Assembly: GCF_002608565.1 (NCBI RefSeq)
Contig: NZ_LIXM01000008.1
Span: forward strand, 62,001-126,000
DNA length: 64,000 bases
Reading direction: 5' to 3'
Origin: Vibrio sp. PID17_43
GTDB lineage: Bacteria; Pseudomonadota; Gammaproteobacteria; Enterobacterales; Vibrionaceae
Positions within the stretch are counted from its first letter, which is position 1, and every line of letters begins with the position of its first letter. The notes beneath the pieces were generated by a model. The model ran no database searches and was not told where the DNA came from. It saw nothing but the letters and a program-made list of their open reading frames with translations. A program made the position numbers and the translations under genes. This document shows, one piece after another, positions 47,134-57,323 of this stretch.

Positions 47134-48907
47134 TGTTTACTTCCTTACTATGTTGGAATTCTAGTCTTACGATACAACCATGATTTTTCGATGCATCGAT
47201 GCTGAGTTTACCATGCAACCTTGTCGCACGTTCTTGCATAATACTCATACCGTAATGATTTAATTTTTCGTCTTGCTGCTCAAAGCCTATACCATCATCG
47301 GTGACCGTCACAGTGATCTTTCCATCAGATTCAAGGCATTGGATTTCAATATATCTTGCTTGGGCATGCTTGATCGCATTAATTGTCGCTTCCCTGACCA
47401 ACAGCAATAGGTGCACCTGCTGATGTGCATCTAATGCTGTCGAAGATAACTCATTCTTTAGCAAGATTTCAGCCGGTGTCTGCTCCTCTAAGGTAGAAAC
47501 CATCTCTTGCAGAGCCTGACCAAAGCTGCCTTCTTTGATGGTTAGGCGGAAAGTCGTCAACAGTTCGCGTAACTGGGTATATGCGGCCGATAGCCCCGTA
47601 TCAAGCTCAGTAATGACTTGATTCGTTTGTTCTATCGCTCGCTCATCCGGGATACTCTTTACATTACGCTTTAGGAGTGTTACCTGGATTTTCAAATAAG
47701 ACAAAGCTTGTGCCAATGAATCATGCAGTTCACGAGCAATGGTCGCACGCTCTTCCATCAATAACAGTTGTTCGGCTTGCCGCTGTGCACGGTTGTAATA
47801 TACCGCACGAGATAAGATCTGCACAAAGTTATCGATTAGTGCTTCATTAGGGCAAGGTAAGCCCGCTTTCCAATGTAGATAGCCTAAATGCTCTCCATCC
47901 AAAGTGAGTGTTTTCCTATGGCATTCACTATCACACCCGTAGTGGCATTGCTCTCCTTCAGTCAAGATCCAATTTGACTCTCCAATTTGGTCGATTTCGA
48001 GCATAACGGCACGAATGCCTTCTAGGCTGGCAATGTGTTGCAAAATCGCTTGGAAGTTCTCTTGGCTGATACGTGATGCCGTTAGTTGCTGCGAGGAGTC
48101 ATACAGCACTTGCAGCGATTGGTTCGCATGTTGCAGTTTGCGTGTTTTTTCATCCACCGCTTGCTCTAAGCCCCGATACAGCTTACCTAAGTCCATCGCC
48201 ATACGATTAAAAGTACGCGTTAATATACCCATCTCATTATCGCTAGAGACATTAAGTGTCACTTCAAACGAACGGTTCTTAATTTGTTCACTCGCAAACA
48301 CCAACGCTCGTAATGGCCTTACGACTTCTATTCGAACAAAATGCACAACAAACAAACTTAGACATAGAATGCCGCCTAGGCCTAGCCCACCAATCCACGC
48401 TAAGTTAATCAACTTTTGTTCTGAGTAGTTTTGTAACTTAAATACAAACTCATCAATTTGCTGCACAAACCCCGCAACTAACACCAAATACTGAGCCCGA
48501 TCTTGGCTCTCTAATACCAACTTTAGCTCATGCCAGCGAAGAATAAGGCGGTAATAGTCTTTAGTGATGTCTTTTGGTACAGACCAATGTTGAAGAGCAC
48601 GCATCGAAGGCGAATAAATCGAGCCTTCAAATAAGTTAATGTGTGATGCATAGTCTACAGATTCACTCTGAATATCATGCGCCAAACGATAACTCTGCAT
48701 GCGCATAGAACCAGCAACATTCACGGCTTCAGCATCGTTTAAGCTTGACGCCAACGTAACAATCGCGAACCCCGTCGTTACAACAGATAAAAGCAAAATC
48801 AGCATCATCGCAGATGCAATTGTGCGCGTTACTGACTTTTTCACATTTTTAAACAACTCGACACTCCGCCTATTTGATAACCTTGCATCCGTATTCACAA
48901 CACGCAT
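47120..48907 (-). CDS. narQ: Nitrate/nitrite sensor histidine kinase NarQ
   Basis: 595 residues. Two membrane helices (about 30-55 and 170-192) bracket a periplasmic four-helix sensor that contains the nitrate-binding P-box NVAGSMRMQSYRL (about 63-75). HAMP follows (about 190-245), then a central module with a cysteine cluster (CHYGCDSEC and PCPN), and the HisKA_3 phospho-acceptor His395 in TIARELHDSLAQALSYLK. A GHKL ATPase domain ends the protein. Vibrios use the NarQ-NarP pair for nitrate sensing. First gene of the narQP operon, divergent from nap. Confidence 0.93.
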   Translation of the reverse strand: MRVVNTDARLSNRRSVELFKNVKKSVTRTIASAMMLILLLSVVTTGFAIVTLASSLNDAEAVNVAGSMRMQSYRLAHDIQSESVDYASHINLFEGSIYSPSMRALQHWSVPKDITKDYYRLILRWHELKLVLESQDRAQYLVLVAGFVQQIDEFVFKLQNYSEQKLINLAWIGGLGLGGILCLSLFVVHFVRIEVVRPLRALVFASEQIKNRSFEVTLNVSSDNEMGILTRTFNRMAMDLGKLYRGLEQAVDEKTRKLQHANQSLQVLYDSSQQLTASRISQENFQAILQHIASLEGIRAVMLEIDQIGESNWILTEGEQCHYGCDSECHRKTLTLDGEHLGYLHWKAGLPCPNEALIDNFVQILSRAVYYNRAQRQAEQLLLMEERATIARELHDSLAQALSYLKIQVTLLKRNVKSIPDERAIEQTNQVITELDTGLSAAYTQLRELLTTFRLTIKEGSFGQALQEMVSTLEEQTPAEILLKNELSSTALDAHQQVHLLLLVREATINAIKHAQARYIEIQCLESDGKITVTVTDDGIGFEQQDEKLNHYGMSIMQERATRLHGKLSIDASKNHGCIVRLEFQHSKEVNIGNV

Positions 48908-48952
48908 TATCTTTTAACTTTATCAATATGTGATCACCTGCGGTTGAATTTA

Positions 48953-48966
48953 TTGATCCAAAACAA
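48953..48966. promoter_or_regulatory. FNR-like site upstream of nap
   Basis: TTGATCCAAAACAA matches the FNR consensus TTGATnnnnATCAA with one mismatch. It lies about 143 bases before the napF start, on the far side of the NarP-like site, as expected for anaerobic activation of nap. Confidence 0.55.
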
Positions 48967-48980
48967 CATTACCTCCTAAT

Positions 48981-48996
48981 TAACCCCTTAGAGGTA
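48981..48996. promoter_or_regulatory. NarP-like 7-2-7 site upstream of nap
   Basis: TAACCCC-TT-AGAGGTA has the 7-2-7 inverted heptamer layout that NarP binds; the right heptamer matches the TACYYMT consensus well, the left one only partly. A further heptamer TACCTCC lies at 48970. Centre-to-centre distance to the FNR-like site is about 29 bases. Confidence 0.5.
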
Positions 48997-49102
48997 TTTA
49001 TGCAAATATGTCAAAAACTACAATTTCATGTCCTTAAATGAAAGTTTATTAACAAAGTAAATGATTATGCTTAATTTGGGTTTCAATTGTTGAGGTAACT
49101 TA

Positions 49103-49588
49103 GTGGTAGACCTTTCGAAAAGAAGACTCTTTGCAAAGAAAATACAGCAGGATAACTCTGTACGCCTTCCTTGGTTAGCCAATCCAACACAATTTACGGA
49201 TGACTGCACCCGCTGCGGAAAATGCATTGAAGCTTGTGAAACAAGAATCATCACTAAAAACGACGGTGGATTTCCTGCGGTCGATTTTGCGATTAATGAA
49301 TGCACTTTTTGTTACCAATGTGTTGATGCCTGTCCAGAGAAGCTATTTCTAACCGAAGCTGAGCAGCCTTGGCTAGCAAAAGCCGCTATTACAGATAGCT
49401 GCTTAGCGAAGCAAAATGTCGAGTGCCGTAGCTGCGGTGACGTGTGTGAGTCAATGGTAATCAAGTTCAAATTAGAACTGGGCAAGGTGGCACAACCGAA
49501 ATTAGACCTTGATGAATGTAACGGATGTGGCGCATGTGTTTCTGTGTGCCCTACGTCAGCCATCAATGTGAGCAATATAACCGCCTAA
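49103..49588 (+). CDS. napF: Ferredoxin-type protein NapF
   Basis: 161 residues. Cytoplasmic iron-sulfur protein that helps mature NapA. Three [4Fe-4S] motifs are visible: CTRCGKCIEAC, CTFCYQCVDAC and CNGCGACVSVC; an extra CRSCGDVC lies before the last. Starts with GTG at 49103 after TGAGGTAA. First gene of the nap operon. Confidence 0.9.
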   Translation: MVDLSKRRLFAKKIQQDNSVRLPWLANPTQFTDDCTRCGKCIEACETRIITKNDGGFPAVDFAINECTFCYQCVDACPEKLFLTEAEQPWLAKAAITDSCLAKQNVECRSCGDVCESMVIKFKLELGKVAQPKLDLDECNGCGACVSVCPTSAINVSNITA

Positions 49589-49632
49589 TGCCCAAGAGGA
49601 CAAAATTAGGCAACAAAAAGCGAGAGATAACT

Positions 49633-49941
49633 ATGGCACTAAACGAAGTGCACATTTCAAGCATCGTGGTTCATGTCGCCCCTCAACATTTAGAGGCCAT
49701 AAAAACGCAAATCGAAACGTTCGACAATGCCGAAATTTATGGTGACAGCCCTGAGGGCAAAATCGTGGTGGTGCTAGAAACCGAGAACCAAGGTTTCATC
49801 ACCGACACTATCGATGCGATTAATAATTTACCGGATGTTTTGAGCACAGTACTGGTTTATCACCAAATCGAAACTGGGTTTGAAGAAACGGAAGAAAAAG
49901 ACACTGGAACACAACATTCCCAAATCGAGGGTGAAGTATGA
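49633..49941 (+). CDS. napD: NapA signal-peptide-binding chaperone NapD
   Basis: 102 residues. Small ferredoxin-fold chaperone that binds the Tat signal of NapA. Typical elements are [37 protein letters not shown] and [23 protein letters not shown] 49633 after GAGAGATAACT is chosen; the frame extends upstream only as overlap with napF. Its stop overlaps the napA start (ATGA), giving translational coupling between chaperone and client. Confidence 0.92.
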   Translation: MALNEVHISSIVVHVAPQHLEAIKTQIETFDNAEIYGDSPEGKIVVVLETENQGFITDTIDAINNLPDVLSTVLVYHQIETGFEETEEKDTGTQHSQIEGEV

Positions 49942-52427
49942 AAATGACAAGACGTGCGTTTGTAAAAGCAAACGCAGCTGCATCAGCTGCTGCTGTCGCA
50001 GGTATTACACTACCGGCTTCTGCAACCAATCTGATTGCAAGCTCTGATCAAACCAAAATCACATGGGACAAAGCGCCTTGTCGTTTCTGTGGTACTGGCT
50101 GTTCTGTTCTTGTTGGTACACAAAACGGCAAAGTGGTCGCGACTCAGGGTGACCCTGAAGCACCAGTAAACAAAGGCCTTAACTGTATCAAAGGTTACTT
50201 CCTTTCTAAGATCATGTACGGTCAAGACCGTCTGACTCAGCCTCTTCTACGTATGAAAGATGGCAAATACAGCAAAGACGGCGACTTCGCGCCTGTATCT
50301 TGGGATACCGCTTTCGACATCATGGCCGAAAAATGGAAAGCATCACTAGAAACGAAAGGTCCAACAAGCATTGGTATGTTTGGTTCAGGCCAATGGACAG
50401 TAATGGAAGGTTACGCGGCCGCTAAAATGATGAAAGCGGGCTTCCGCTCTAATAACATCGACCCGAATGCACGCCACTGTATGGCATCGGCTGTCGTGGG
50501 CTTCATGCGCGCATTTGGTATTGATGAACCAATGGGTTGTTACGATGACTTCGAGAACGCGGATTCTTTCGTTCTTTGGGGTTCAAACATGGCAGAAATG
50601 CACCCAGTGCTTTGGACTCGCATTACTGACCGCCGTCTAAGCCATCCTCACGTAAAAGTAAATGTGCTTTCTACTTATTACCATCGTTCATTTGAGTTGG
50701 CAGATCACGGCTACATTTTCACCCCTCAGTCTGACCTTGCGATTGCCAACTTCATCGCGAACTACATCATCGAAAACGATGCCGTGAACTGGGATTTCGT
50801 GAACAAGCACACCAACTTTACTCAAGCAGATACAGACATCGGTTACGGCCTGCGTGACGACGATCCGCTGCAAAAAGCAGCGAAGAACCCGAACTCTGGC
50901 AAGCTGACTCCTATCTCATTCGAAGAATACAAAAAGTCAGTTGCGCCATACACAGTGGAGAAAGCATCTGAAATCTCTGGCGTTGAAAAAGAGAAGCTAA
51001 TCGAGCTTGCGAAGCAATACGCGGATCCAAACACGAAAGTGATGTCGCTATGGACGATGGGTATGAACCAACATACTCGCGGTGTATGGATGAACAACTT
51101 GGTTTACAACATCCACCTACTAACCGGTAAGATTGCGACTCCGGGTAACAGCCCATTCTCACTAACTGGTCAGCCATCAGCGTGTGGTACGGCTCGTGAG
51201 GTTGGTACGTTTGCTCACCGTCTACCAGCAGACATGGTGGTTGCTAACCCTAAACACCGTAAGATCGCAGAAGACATCTGGAAACTACCAGAAGGTACCA
51301 TCCCACCGAAACCGGGTTTCCACGCAGTACTGCAAGACCGTATGCTGCATGATGGCGTGCTGAACTGTTACTGGGTTCAATGTAACAACAATATGCAAGC
51401 GGGTCCAAACATTAACTCTGAACGTCTTCCAGGTTACCGTAACCCAGACAACTTCATCGTTGTTTCTGACCCATACCCAACAGCAACCGCGCAAGCAGCT
51501 GACCTTGTTCTTCCTACCGCAATGTGGATCGAGAAAGAAGGTGCTTATGGTAACGCAGAGCGTCGTACTCAAGCTTGGTACCAACAAGTTGAGACCATCG
51601 GTGATGCCAAATCTGATCTATGGCAGGTAATGGAATTCTCGAAACGCTTCAAGATGGAAGACGTGTGGCCAGAAGAGCTACTTGCAAAAGCACCTGAATA
51701 CCGCGGTAAGACTATGTACGACATGCTGTTCAAAAACGGTCAAGTCGACAAATTCCCTATAGAAGAAGCACGTGAGATGAACGATGATGCTCACCACTTC
51801 GGCTACTACGTACAGAAAGGCCTGTTCGAAGAGTACGCGACGTTTGGTCGTGGTCACGGTCACGATTTGGCACCATACGATGTTTACCACACTGTACGTG
51901 GTCTGCGCTGGCCAGTTGTTGATGGAAAAGAAACACAATGGCGCTTTAAAGAAGGATCTGACCCATATGCGAAAGCAGGGTCAGGTTGGGACTTCTACGG
52001 CAATGCCGATGGTAAAGCGAAGATCATTTCTGCACCATACGAAGCGCCACCAGAAGTACCAAACGAAGAGTTTGACCTATGGCTATGTACTGGCCGAGTT
52101 CTTGAGCATTGGCACACAGGTACTATGACTCGTCGTGTACCAGAACTATACAAAGCGGTACCTGACGCGTTGGTTTACATGCATCCTGCTGATGCGAAGA
52201 AACGTAACGTACGTCGTGGTGAAGAAGTTCTGATTACAAACAAACGTGGTGAAGTTCGCGTTCGCGTTGAAACTCGCGGCCGTAACCGTCCACCTGAAGG
52301 CTTGGTATTCGTACCGTTCTTTGATGCTCGTATTTTGATTAACAAGTTGATTCTTGATGCGACTGACCCTCTGTCTAAACAGACAGACTTTAAGAAGTGT
52401 CCAGTCAAAATCACGAAAATTGCTTAA
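49938..52427 (+). CDS. napA: Periplasmic nitrate reductase catalytic subunit
   Basis: 829 residues. Molybdenum bis-MGD enzyme reducing nitrate to nitrite in the periplasm. Tat signal [16 protein letters not shown] at the N-terminus, [4Fe-4S] cysteines at about 48, 51, 55 and 83 ([10 protein letters not shown]...NCIKGY) and the Mo ligand Cys181 in [13 protein letters not shown]. Full length, no damage seen. Codon use is strongly biased, consistent with high anaerobic expression. Confidence 0.97.
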   Translation: MKMTRRAFVKANAAASAAAVAGITLPASATNLIASSDQTKITWDKAPCRFCGTGCSVLVGTQNGKVVATQGDPEAPVNKGLNCIKGYFLSKIMYGQDRLTQPLLRMKDGKYSKDGDFAPVSWDTAFDIMAEKWKASLETKGPTSIGMFGSGQWTVMEGYAAAKMMKAGFRSNNIDPNARHCMASAVVGFMRAFGIDEPMGCYDDFENADSFVLWGSNMAEMHPVLWTRITDRRLSHPHVKVNVLSTYYHRSFELADHGYIFTPQSDLAIANFIANYIIENDAVNWDFVNKHTNFTQADTDIGYGLRDDDPLQKAAKNPNSGKLTPISFEEYKKSVAPYTVEKASEISGVEKEKLIELAKQYADPNTKVMSLWTMGMNQHTRGVWMNNLVYNIHLLTGKIATPGNSPFSLTGQPSACGTAREVGTFAHRLPADMVVANPKHRKIAEDIWKLPEGTIPPKPGFHAVLQDRMLHDGVLNCYWVQCNNNMQAGPNINSERLPGYRNPDNFIVVSDPYPTATAQAADLVLPTAMWIEKEGAYGNAERRTQAWYQQVETIGDAKSDLWQVMEFSKRFKMEDVWPEELLAKAPEYRGKTMYDMLFKNGQVDKFPIEEAREMNDDAHHFGYYVQKGLFEEYATFGRGHGHDLAPYDVYHTVRGLRWPVVDGKETQWRFKEGSDPYAKAGSGWDFYGNADGKAKIISAPYEAPPEVPNEEFDLWLCTGRVLEHWHTGTMTRRVPELYKAVPDALVYMHPADAKKRNVRRGEEVLITNKRGEVRVRVETRGRNRPPEGLVFVPFFDARILINKLILDATDPLSKQTDFKKCPVKITKIA

Positions 52428-52500
52428 CCGTCAAACAACGAATGCAAGGGCCGTCTACTCGGCGGCCTAAAAAGAATTTAAGCCATAAGGCGGAGATGAA

Positions 52501-52959
52501 ATGATGAAAAAATACCTTATCGCACTTTTATCTGTAGGTGCTTTATTGACAGGCGTTGCACAAGCAGAGCTGGATAATCCAGGTGGCACAGGCGGTCTAG
52601 ACTCACTACGTGGCAGCACGCAACTTGAAGACACTCGTCCTGCAGATGATTTCAAAGACTTTCCAAAAGACCAAATCGTTGCAGACAGCTATGTATATCA
52701 GCCGCCACTGATCCCACATAGCATCCGTAACTACGAAGTGTCTTTGAACGCAAACAAATGTCTAGCCTGTCACAGCTGGAAAAACGCTAAAGACGCAGGC
52801 GCGACCAAAATCAGTGTAACGCACTACGTTAACCGAGAAGACGCAGTATTGGCAGACATGTCTCCACGTCGCTACTTCTGTTTGCAATGTCACGTTCCAC
52901 AAACCAGTGCTACCCCACTAGTGGAAAACGAGTTTAAGGCAGTCGATTCGCTTCAGTAA
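52501..52959 (+). CDS. napB: Diheme cytochrome c NapB
   Basis: 152 residues. Small electron-transfer subunit of the Nap complex. Signal peptide (about 1-22, ending AQAE) and two heme-binding motifs, CLACH (about 87-91) and CLQCH (about 127-131). Preceded by AGGCGGAGATGAA just before the double ATG. Confidence 0.95.
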   Translation: MMKKYLIALLSVGALLTGVAQAELDNPGGTGGLDSLRGSTQLEDTRPADDFKDFPKDQIVADSYVYQPPLIPHSIRNYEVSLNANKCLACHSWKNAKDAGATKISVTHYVNREDAVLADMSPRRYFCLQCHVPQTSATPLVENEFKAVDSLQ

Positions 52960-52987
52960 TTGAAACGCGAATACTAAGAGGTTACTT

Positions 52988-53566
52988 ATGAAAATACTTA
53001 AAGCGTTTTGGAAGAGACTGTCGAGCCCAAGTAAAGCTGCCGCTGGTGTAGTTTTATTCCTAGGCTTCGCTGGTGGTCTTCTGTTTTGGGGCGCATTCAA
53101 CACGGGTATGGAAGCGACCAACACAGAAGAATTTTGTTCTGGCTGTCACGCTCCTATCGTCGCTGAAATTCAAGAAACGATTCACTACTCGAACCGCTCT
53201 GGTGTTCGTGCAATCTGTTCAGACTGTCACGTACCACATGAATGGACCGATAAGATCGTTCGTAAAGTTCAAGCGTCTAAAGAGCTGTTTGCACACTTCG
53301 TAACGAAGACTATCGATACGCCGGAGAAATTCCAAGCTCGTCGTGCACACCTAGCAGAACGTGAATGGGTGCGTATGAAGCAGAACGATTCTCTGGAATG
53401 TCGTAACTGTCACCAGTTCGATTACATGGACTACTCACAGCAAGGTAAACGTGCTGCGGCCCAACACTCAACCGCTTTGGCTTCAGGCGACAAAACTTGT
53501 GTAGATTGTCATAAAGGTATCGCACACAAACTGCCTGACATGCACGGCGTTGAAGGCTGGCAATAA
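52988..53566 (+). CDS. napC: Tetraheme cytochrome c NapC
   Basis: 192 residues. Membrane-anchored quinol dehydrogenase of the NapC/NirT family that passes electrons from menaquinol/ubiquinol to NapAB. One N-terminal helix (about 18-38) and four CxxCH motifs: CSGCH (50-54), CSDCH (77-81), CRNCH (138-142) and CVDCH (171-175). AAGAGG precedes the ATG. Confidence 0.95.
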   Translation: MKILKAFWKRLSSPSKAAAGVVLFLGFAGGLLFWGAFNTGMEATNTEEFCSGCHAPIVAEIQETIHYSNRSGVRAICSDCHVPHEWTDKIVRKVQASKELFAHFVTKTIDTPEKFQARRAHLAEREWVRMKQNDSLECRNCHQFDYMDYSQQGKRAAAQHSTALASGDKTCVDCHKGIAHKLPDMHGVEGWQ

Positions 53567-53581
53567 GGAGAAATACAGACA

Positions 53582-53716
53582 ATGAGTAATCTTGAATCCT
53601 TTATCTGGCACTTCCTTGGATACAGCGCAATGCCAGTCATTATTCTTTCCGGCTTTATCGGAGTAGCAGCAATCTCTCTATGGCTACTCTCACTAGGTAA
53701 GGATAAAGAGGTCTAA
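53582..53716 (+). CDS. 44-residue Nap-associated membrane peptide (TIGR02808-like)
   Basis: MSNLESFIWHFLGYSAMPVI followed by ILSGFIGVAAISLWLLSLGK: a single membrane helix (about 17-39) with a short charged end. AAGGAG precedes it and it starts 15 bases after napC, followed by the operon terminator, so it is the last nap gene. It resembles the short TIGR02808 family found beside nap genes in vibrios and has the size of NapE-type peptides. Function unknown. Confidence 0.75.
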   Translation: MSNLESFIWHFLGYSAMPVIILSGFIGVAAISLWLLSLGKDKEV

Positions 53717-53756
53717 ACCGCCTCTACCAGTCAACTTTTTGCCCATTTTGTTGACG

Positions 53757-53787
53757 AAAAACGCCAAGCATCCACTTGGCGTTTTTG
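53757..53787 (+). terminator. Terminator of the nap operon
   Basis: AAAAACGCCAAG/CTTGGCGTTTTT hairpin with T run. Confidence 0.92.
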
Positions 53788-53820
53788 TTAATAGCACCAA
53801 CTCCATACCTTCCACTAATA

Positions 53821-53846
53821 AAAAAGCGGCCGTAAAAGACCGCAAT
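53821..53846 (-). terminator. Terminator of the pha operon
   Basis: GCGGCC/GACCGC hairpin (one wobble pair) followed by six T on the minus strand, just after phaC. Confidence 0.65.
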
Positions 53847-53869
53847 AACTTACTGCTATAGGGAACTGT

Positions 53870-55645
53870 CTACGCGCCTTCTAATGGCAGCGTCTGCTTA
53901 ACGTACTCACCCGGTGCAGGGCCAATCAAAGGGTGGTTTTCAGAACCGATAGAGAAAGGCTCAACTTGCTCTTTCGTGTTGAATGTCAATAGCCATTCAT
54001 GCCAATGCGTCCACCAAGATCCTTCTTTGTAGTCTGCGTTGCTGAACCATTCATCTGCAGAATCATCAAGGTTATCGTTCAGCCAATAGCCATATTTATT
54101 CTTTGCTGGAGGGTTTACAATGCCCGCAATATGGCCTGATTGACCAAGCACGAATGTCTTGTTGCCACCTGTATTCAGCGCACCGCGATAGGTACCCTGC
54201 CAAAGCGCAATATGATCTTCTTTCGTAGATATAAAATAGCTAGGAATTTTGATCTTATTCAAATCAATCCATACACCACCAATCTTCACCCCTTTATCTT
54301 GAACGAGCTTATTCTCAAGGTAAAGCTCTCGAAGCAGGAAGTTGTGTGAAGCCGCACTTACGTTGGTGCTGTCACTATTCCAATACAATAAATCGAAATC
54401 TACTGGGCTATTACCTTTTAGATAATTATCTACGTAGTAATTCCAATACAAACTGTTTTCACGTAGCAGACTGAACGTCACACTCAATGAACGACCATCC
54501 ATGTATCCCTTTGCGTTATTCTGTGCCTCGACCGCACTGATAATGGTGTCGTTAATGTAAGCACCGACTTCACCCGGCTGAGAGAAATCCAACAACGTGG
54601 TAAAGAAGGTCGCTGATTTGATGCGCTTTTTCATACGCTTGGCAGCATAATACGCCACAGTACTGGCAAGCACTGTACCACCAATACAATAGCCAGCCGC
54701 ATTAATTTGCTCTTGTCCTGTGATGTCTTCAATCGCGGCAACCGCTTTAACTACGCCGTCGGTGACGTAATCTCCAAACTCAACATTCGCTTGAGCTTTA
54801 CCAGGGTTGCGCCATGACATCATAAAGACACTGTGCCCCTGCTCAAGCAACCAACGCACCATCGAGTTCTTCTCGGTCAAATCGAGAATATAATATTTGT
54901 TAATGAAAGGTGGTACGATAAGAAGCGGCGTAGCGTTGACCTTCTCCGTCAATGGACGGTACTGAATCAATTCAAATAAATCATTCTTAAATACCACGTC
55001 TCCTTTTGTAGTCGCAACATCGTCCCCTAGGCGAAAAGCGTTATTATTCGTCATCCGAACTTTCAAAATGTCCGCACTCGATTCGAAATCCTCTTTTAAC
55101 TGCTCTAAACCAGTTAAAAGGTTTTCGCCATTTTGCTCTAGCGTAAGCTTAAGTAGTTCGGGATTGGTTGCGATAAAGTTCGAAGGAGACAGTGCGTTGA
55201 TCGCCTGACGAGAAAAGAAAATGATACGTTCTTTTGTTTTTTCATCTAAACCGTCTAACGATTCAACGGTATCTAAATAGGTTTTGCTAAATAAAAGATA
55301 AGATTGCTTGATGAAGCTATACATCGCTTCGTTTTGCCAAGCTTCATTAGAAAAACGCTTGTCGCCCTTTTCTGCCTCAATAATTTGATTCTGGTTACCA
55401 ATCAAAGCAACATTTTGCCAAATCTGTAACTGTTGCTCCCACCATTGCGCTTGCAAGTTCAAAAGCTTAGCTGGTTGATTCGCCACTTGCTCGAAGAGTT
55501 TGGCAGTATCTTCAAGATTCACTTCTTGCATGGCCTTATTCAAAGGAGAGTTCACGGCTGCCTTGTTGAGTTCGAGATCATGCCACCACTGTTGATTGGT
55601 TTCCTGAAGCTTAACAAGATAGTCCGAAAAGAAGTGTTGAAACAT
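53870..55645 (-). CDS. phaC: Class I poly(3-hydroxybutyrate) synthase
   Basis: 591 residues, class I size. Polymerises (R)-3-hydroxybutyryl-CoA into PHB granules. The lipase-box-like nucleophile site is AAGYCIGGTVLAS (Cys320), with PPFINKYYILDL and SMVRWLLEQGHSVFMMSWRN before it and the catalytic His region GQSGHIAGIVNPP near residue 510. N-terminal about 200 residues form the regulatory/granule domain. Last gene of the pha operon, separated from phaP by a terminator-like hairpin. Confidence 0.95.
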   Translation of the reverse strand: MFQHFFSDYLVKLQETNQQWWHDLELNKAAVNSPLNKAMQEVNLEDTAKLFEQVANQPAKLLNLQAQWWEQQLQIWQNVALIGNQNQIIEAEKGDKRFSNEAWQNEAMYSFIKQSYLLFSKTYLDTVESLDGLDEKTKERIIFFSRQAINALSPSNFIATNPELLKLTLEQNGENLLTGLEQLKEDFESSADILKVRMTNNNAFRLGDDVATTKGDVVFKNDLFELIQYRPLTEKVNATPLLIVPPFINKYYILDLTEKNSMVRWLLEQGHSVFMMSWRNPGKAQANVEFGDYVTDGVVKAVAAIEDITGQEQINAAGYCIGGTVLASTVAYYAAKRMKKRIKSATFFTTLLDFSQPGEVGAYINDTIISAVEAQNNAKGYMDGRSLSVTFSLLRENSLYWNYYVDNYLKGNSPVDFDLLYWNSDSTNVSAASHNFLLRELYLENKLVQDKGVKIGGVWIDLNKIKIPSYFISTKEDHIALWQGTYRGALNTGGNKTFVLGQSGHIAGIVNPPAKNKYGYWLNDNLDDSADEWFSNADYKEGSWWTHWHEWLLTFNTKEQVEPFSIGSENHPLIGPAPGEYVKQTLPLEGA

Positions 55646-55666
55646 AGTCTTACTCCTATACTCGGA

Positions 55667-55698
55667 AAAAACAACGCCGCCCAGAAAACGGGCGGCGA
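55667..55698 (-). terminator. Terminator-like hairpin between phaP and phaC
   Basis: CGCCGCCC/GGGCGGCG (55676-55698) is a GC-rich stem, followed on the minus strand by TTGTTTTTTCC. It stands right after the phaP stop and would reduce read-through into phaC. Confidence 0.7.
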
Positions 55699-55710
55699 AA
55701 ATCTGACAAA

Positions 55711-56058
55711 TTACGCAGGAGTAACAGTCTTTAGGTTTTCCGAAGTCATTTTTTCAACGTCTTCTTTGAACTCTTTTGCGATCGACTGCAGCTTATTGCT
55801 ATCATCCATCATTTGCTGAGAAAGCTTAGTCAGAACAGCTAGCTGCTGGCTGTTGAATGCGGTAAGAGAAGTCACATCTTTGATTTCAGATGCCGATTTC
55901 ATTTGATTTAAGCCCACTTCGCTGTAAGTACGAATAGCGTTCAGTTGAAGTTCAGTCAGAACTTCAACGTTCTTAGTCACTAGCTTGTTGAACTTCAGGT
56001 ATGGTTCAAACGTTTTTTCAGTTTGATCACTAAAAGTTTTGAAGAAATCAGTGTACAT
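55711..56058 (-). CDS. phaP: Phasin family protein
   Basis: 115 residues, helical and amphipathic. Coats PHB granules and sets their size. Typical phasin pattern: MYTDFFKTFSDQTEKTFEPY, LKFNKLVTKNVEVLTELQLN, AIRTYSEVGLNQMKSASEIK. GGAGATAAACC precedes the start. It lies between phaA and phaC in the operon. Confidence 0.9.
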   Translation of the reverse strand: MYTDFFKTFSDQTEKTFEPYLKFNKLVTKNVEVLTELQLNAIRTYSEVGLNQMKSASEIKDVTSLTAFNSQQLAVLTKLSQQMMDDSNKLQSIAKEFKEDVEKMTSENLKTVTPA

Positions 56059-56102
56059 GGTTTATCTCCTAAAGAAAGAATTAAAAATTTCCGTTTTAAT
56101 AA

Positions 56103-57314
56103 CTATTTAACGGCTTTTACAACCACAGCCGTGCCCATACCGCCGCCCACACAAAGTGAAGCAACACCGTACTGACCGTCTTGTTTGTGAAGTTCGTGTA
56201 CTAGCGTAACCAGAATACGGTTACCCGACGCACCGAGTGGGTGACCCAATGCGATAGCACCACCATTAAAGTTGGCCTTATCTTGAATTGAGCTCACTGG
56301 TACTTGGTTAGTTTCTGCCAGTTTATGAATTACACCTAGCGCTTGTGCAGCAAAAGCTTCATTCAATTCATAAACATCGATATCGCTGGTTTTCAGCTCA
56401 GCTTTTTGCAGCGCCTTATTCACTGATTCCACAGGACCAAGACCCATAATCTTCGGATCTAAACCCGATTGAGCGTAGCTCACCACCTCAGCAATCGGTG
56501 TCAAACCGTGCGCTTGAACCGCGCTTTCTGATGCTAGAATGATGGCACTTGCACCGTCGTTAATGCCAGAAGCGTTCCCTGCTGTCACCGTACCTTCTCG
56601 GTCAAACGCAGGGCGCAACTTACTCAGACCTTCTAGCGTTGCATTCGCTTTTGGGTATTCATCTGTATCAAATACGACGGTTTCGCGACGTTGCGTGACT
56701 TCTACTGGTACAATTTCGTCTTTGAATTTGCCTGCTTCAATCGCTGCTACGGCTTTTTGCTGACTCGCTAATGCGTACTCATCTTGCTGTTGGCGAGATA
56801 AACCGACTTCTTTTGCTACGTTTTCCGCTGTCACACCCATGTGATATTGGTTGTAAACGTCCGTCAAACCATCAGCGATAAGAAGGTCTTTCAATTCCAT
56901 GTTGCCCATTTTGTTACCGTCGCGCACAACGCTAGGCACAATGAATGGGATTTGTGACATCACCTCAACGCCTGCAGCTACAACGACTTCTGCATCGCCA
57001 CTGCGAATATGAGAAACGCCATCCATGACGGTTTTCATACCACTGCCGCAAACCATATTCACGCCATAAGCTGGAACTGTTTCTGGAATACCTGCATAGA
57101 GTGCCGCTTGACGCCCAACCCCCATGCCTTGGCCAGCGGCAATCACATTGCCGACAATCACTTCATCGACCTTATCGGCAGAAAGTGAGGCAGCCTCAAG
57201 TGCGCCTTTAATCGCGACCGCAGCAAGATTACCTGCTGAGGTATTTTTTAAACTTCCACCAAATGCACCAATTGGGGTACGTTTCGCAGCAACAATAAAT
57301 ACTTTTTCCATCAT
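56103..57314 (-). CDS. phaA: Acetyl-CoA acetyltransferase (beta-ketothiolase)
   Basis: 403 residues. Condenses two acetyl-CoA into acetoacetyl-CoA, the first step of PHB synthesis. Nucleophile cysteine in [11 protein letters not shown] (about Cys88), [18 protein letters not shown] with the catalytic His, and C-terminal [12 protein letters not shown]. Starts at 57314 or the adjacent ATG 57311, both served by AAGGAG. It begins ten bases after phaB ends. Confidence 0.95.
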   Translation of the reverse strand: MMEKVFIVAAKRTPIGAFGGSLKNTSAGNLAAVAIKGALEAASLSADKVDEVIVGNVIAAGQGMGVGRQAALYAGIPETVPAYGVNMVCGSGMKTVMDGVSHIRSGDAEVVVAAGVEVMSQIPFIVPSVVRDGNKMGNMELKDLLIADGLTDVYNQYHMGVTAENVAKEVGLSRQQQDEYALASQQKAVAAIEAGKFKDEIVPVEVTQRRETVVFDTDEYPKANATLEGLSKLRPAFDREGTVTAGNASGINDGASAIILASESAVQAHGLTPIAEVVSYAQSGLDPKIMGLGPVESVNKALQKAELKTSDIDVYELNEAFAAQALGVIHKLAETNQVPVSSIQDKANFNGGAIALGHPLGASGNRILVTLVHELHKQDGQYGVASLCVGGGMGTAVVVKAVK

Positions 57315-57323
57315 CGATACTCC

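Noticed and set aside
48015..48428. 137-codon frame antisense to narQ
   Set aside because: Serine/cysteine-rich shadow of the kinase gene without its own start signals.
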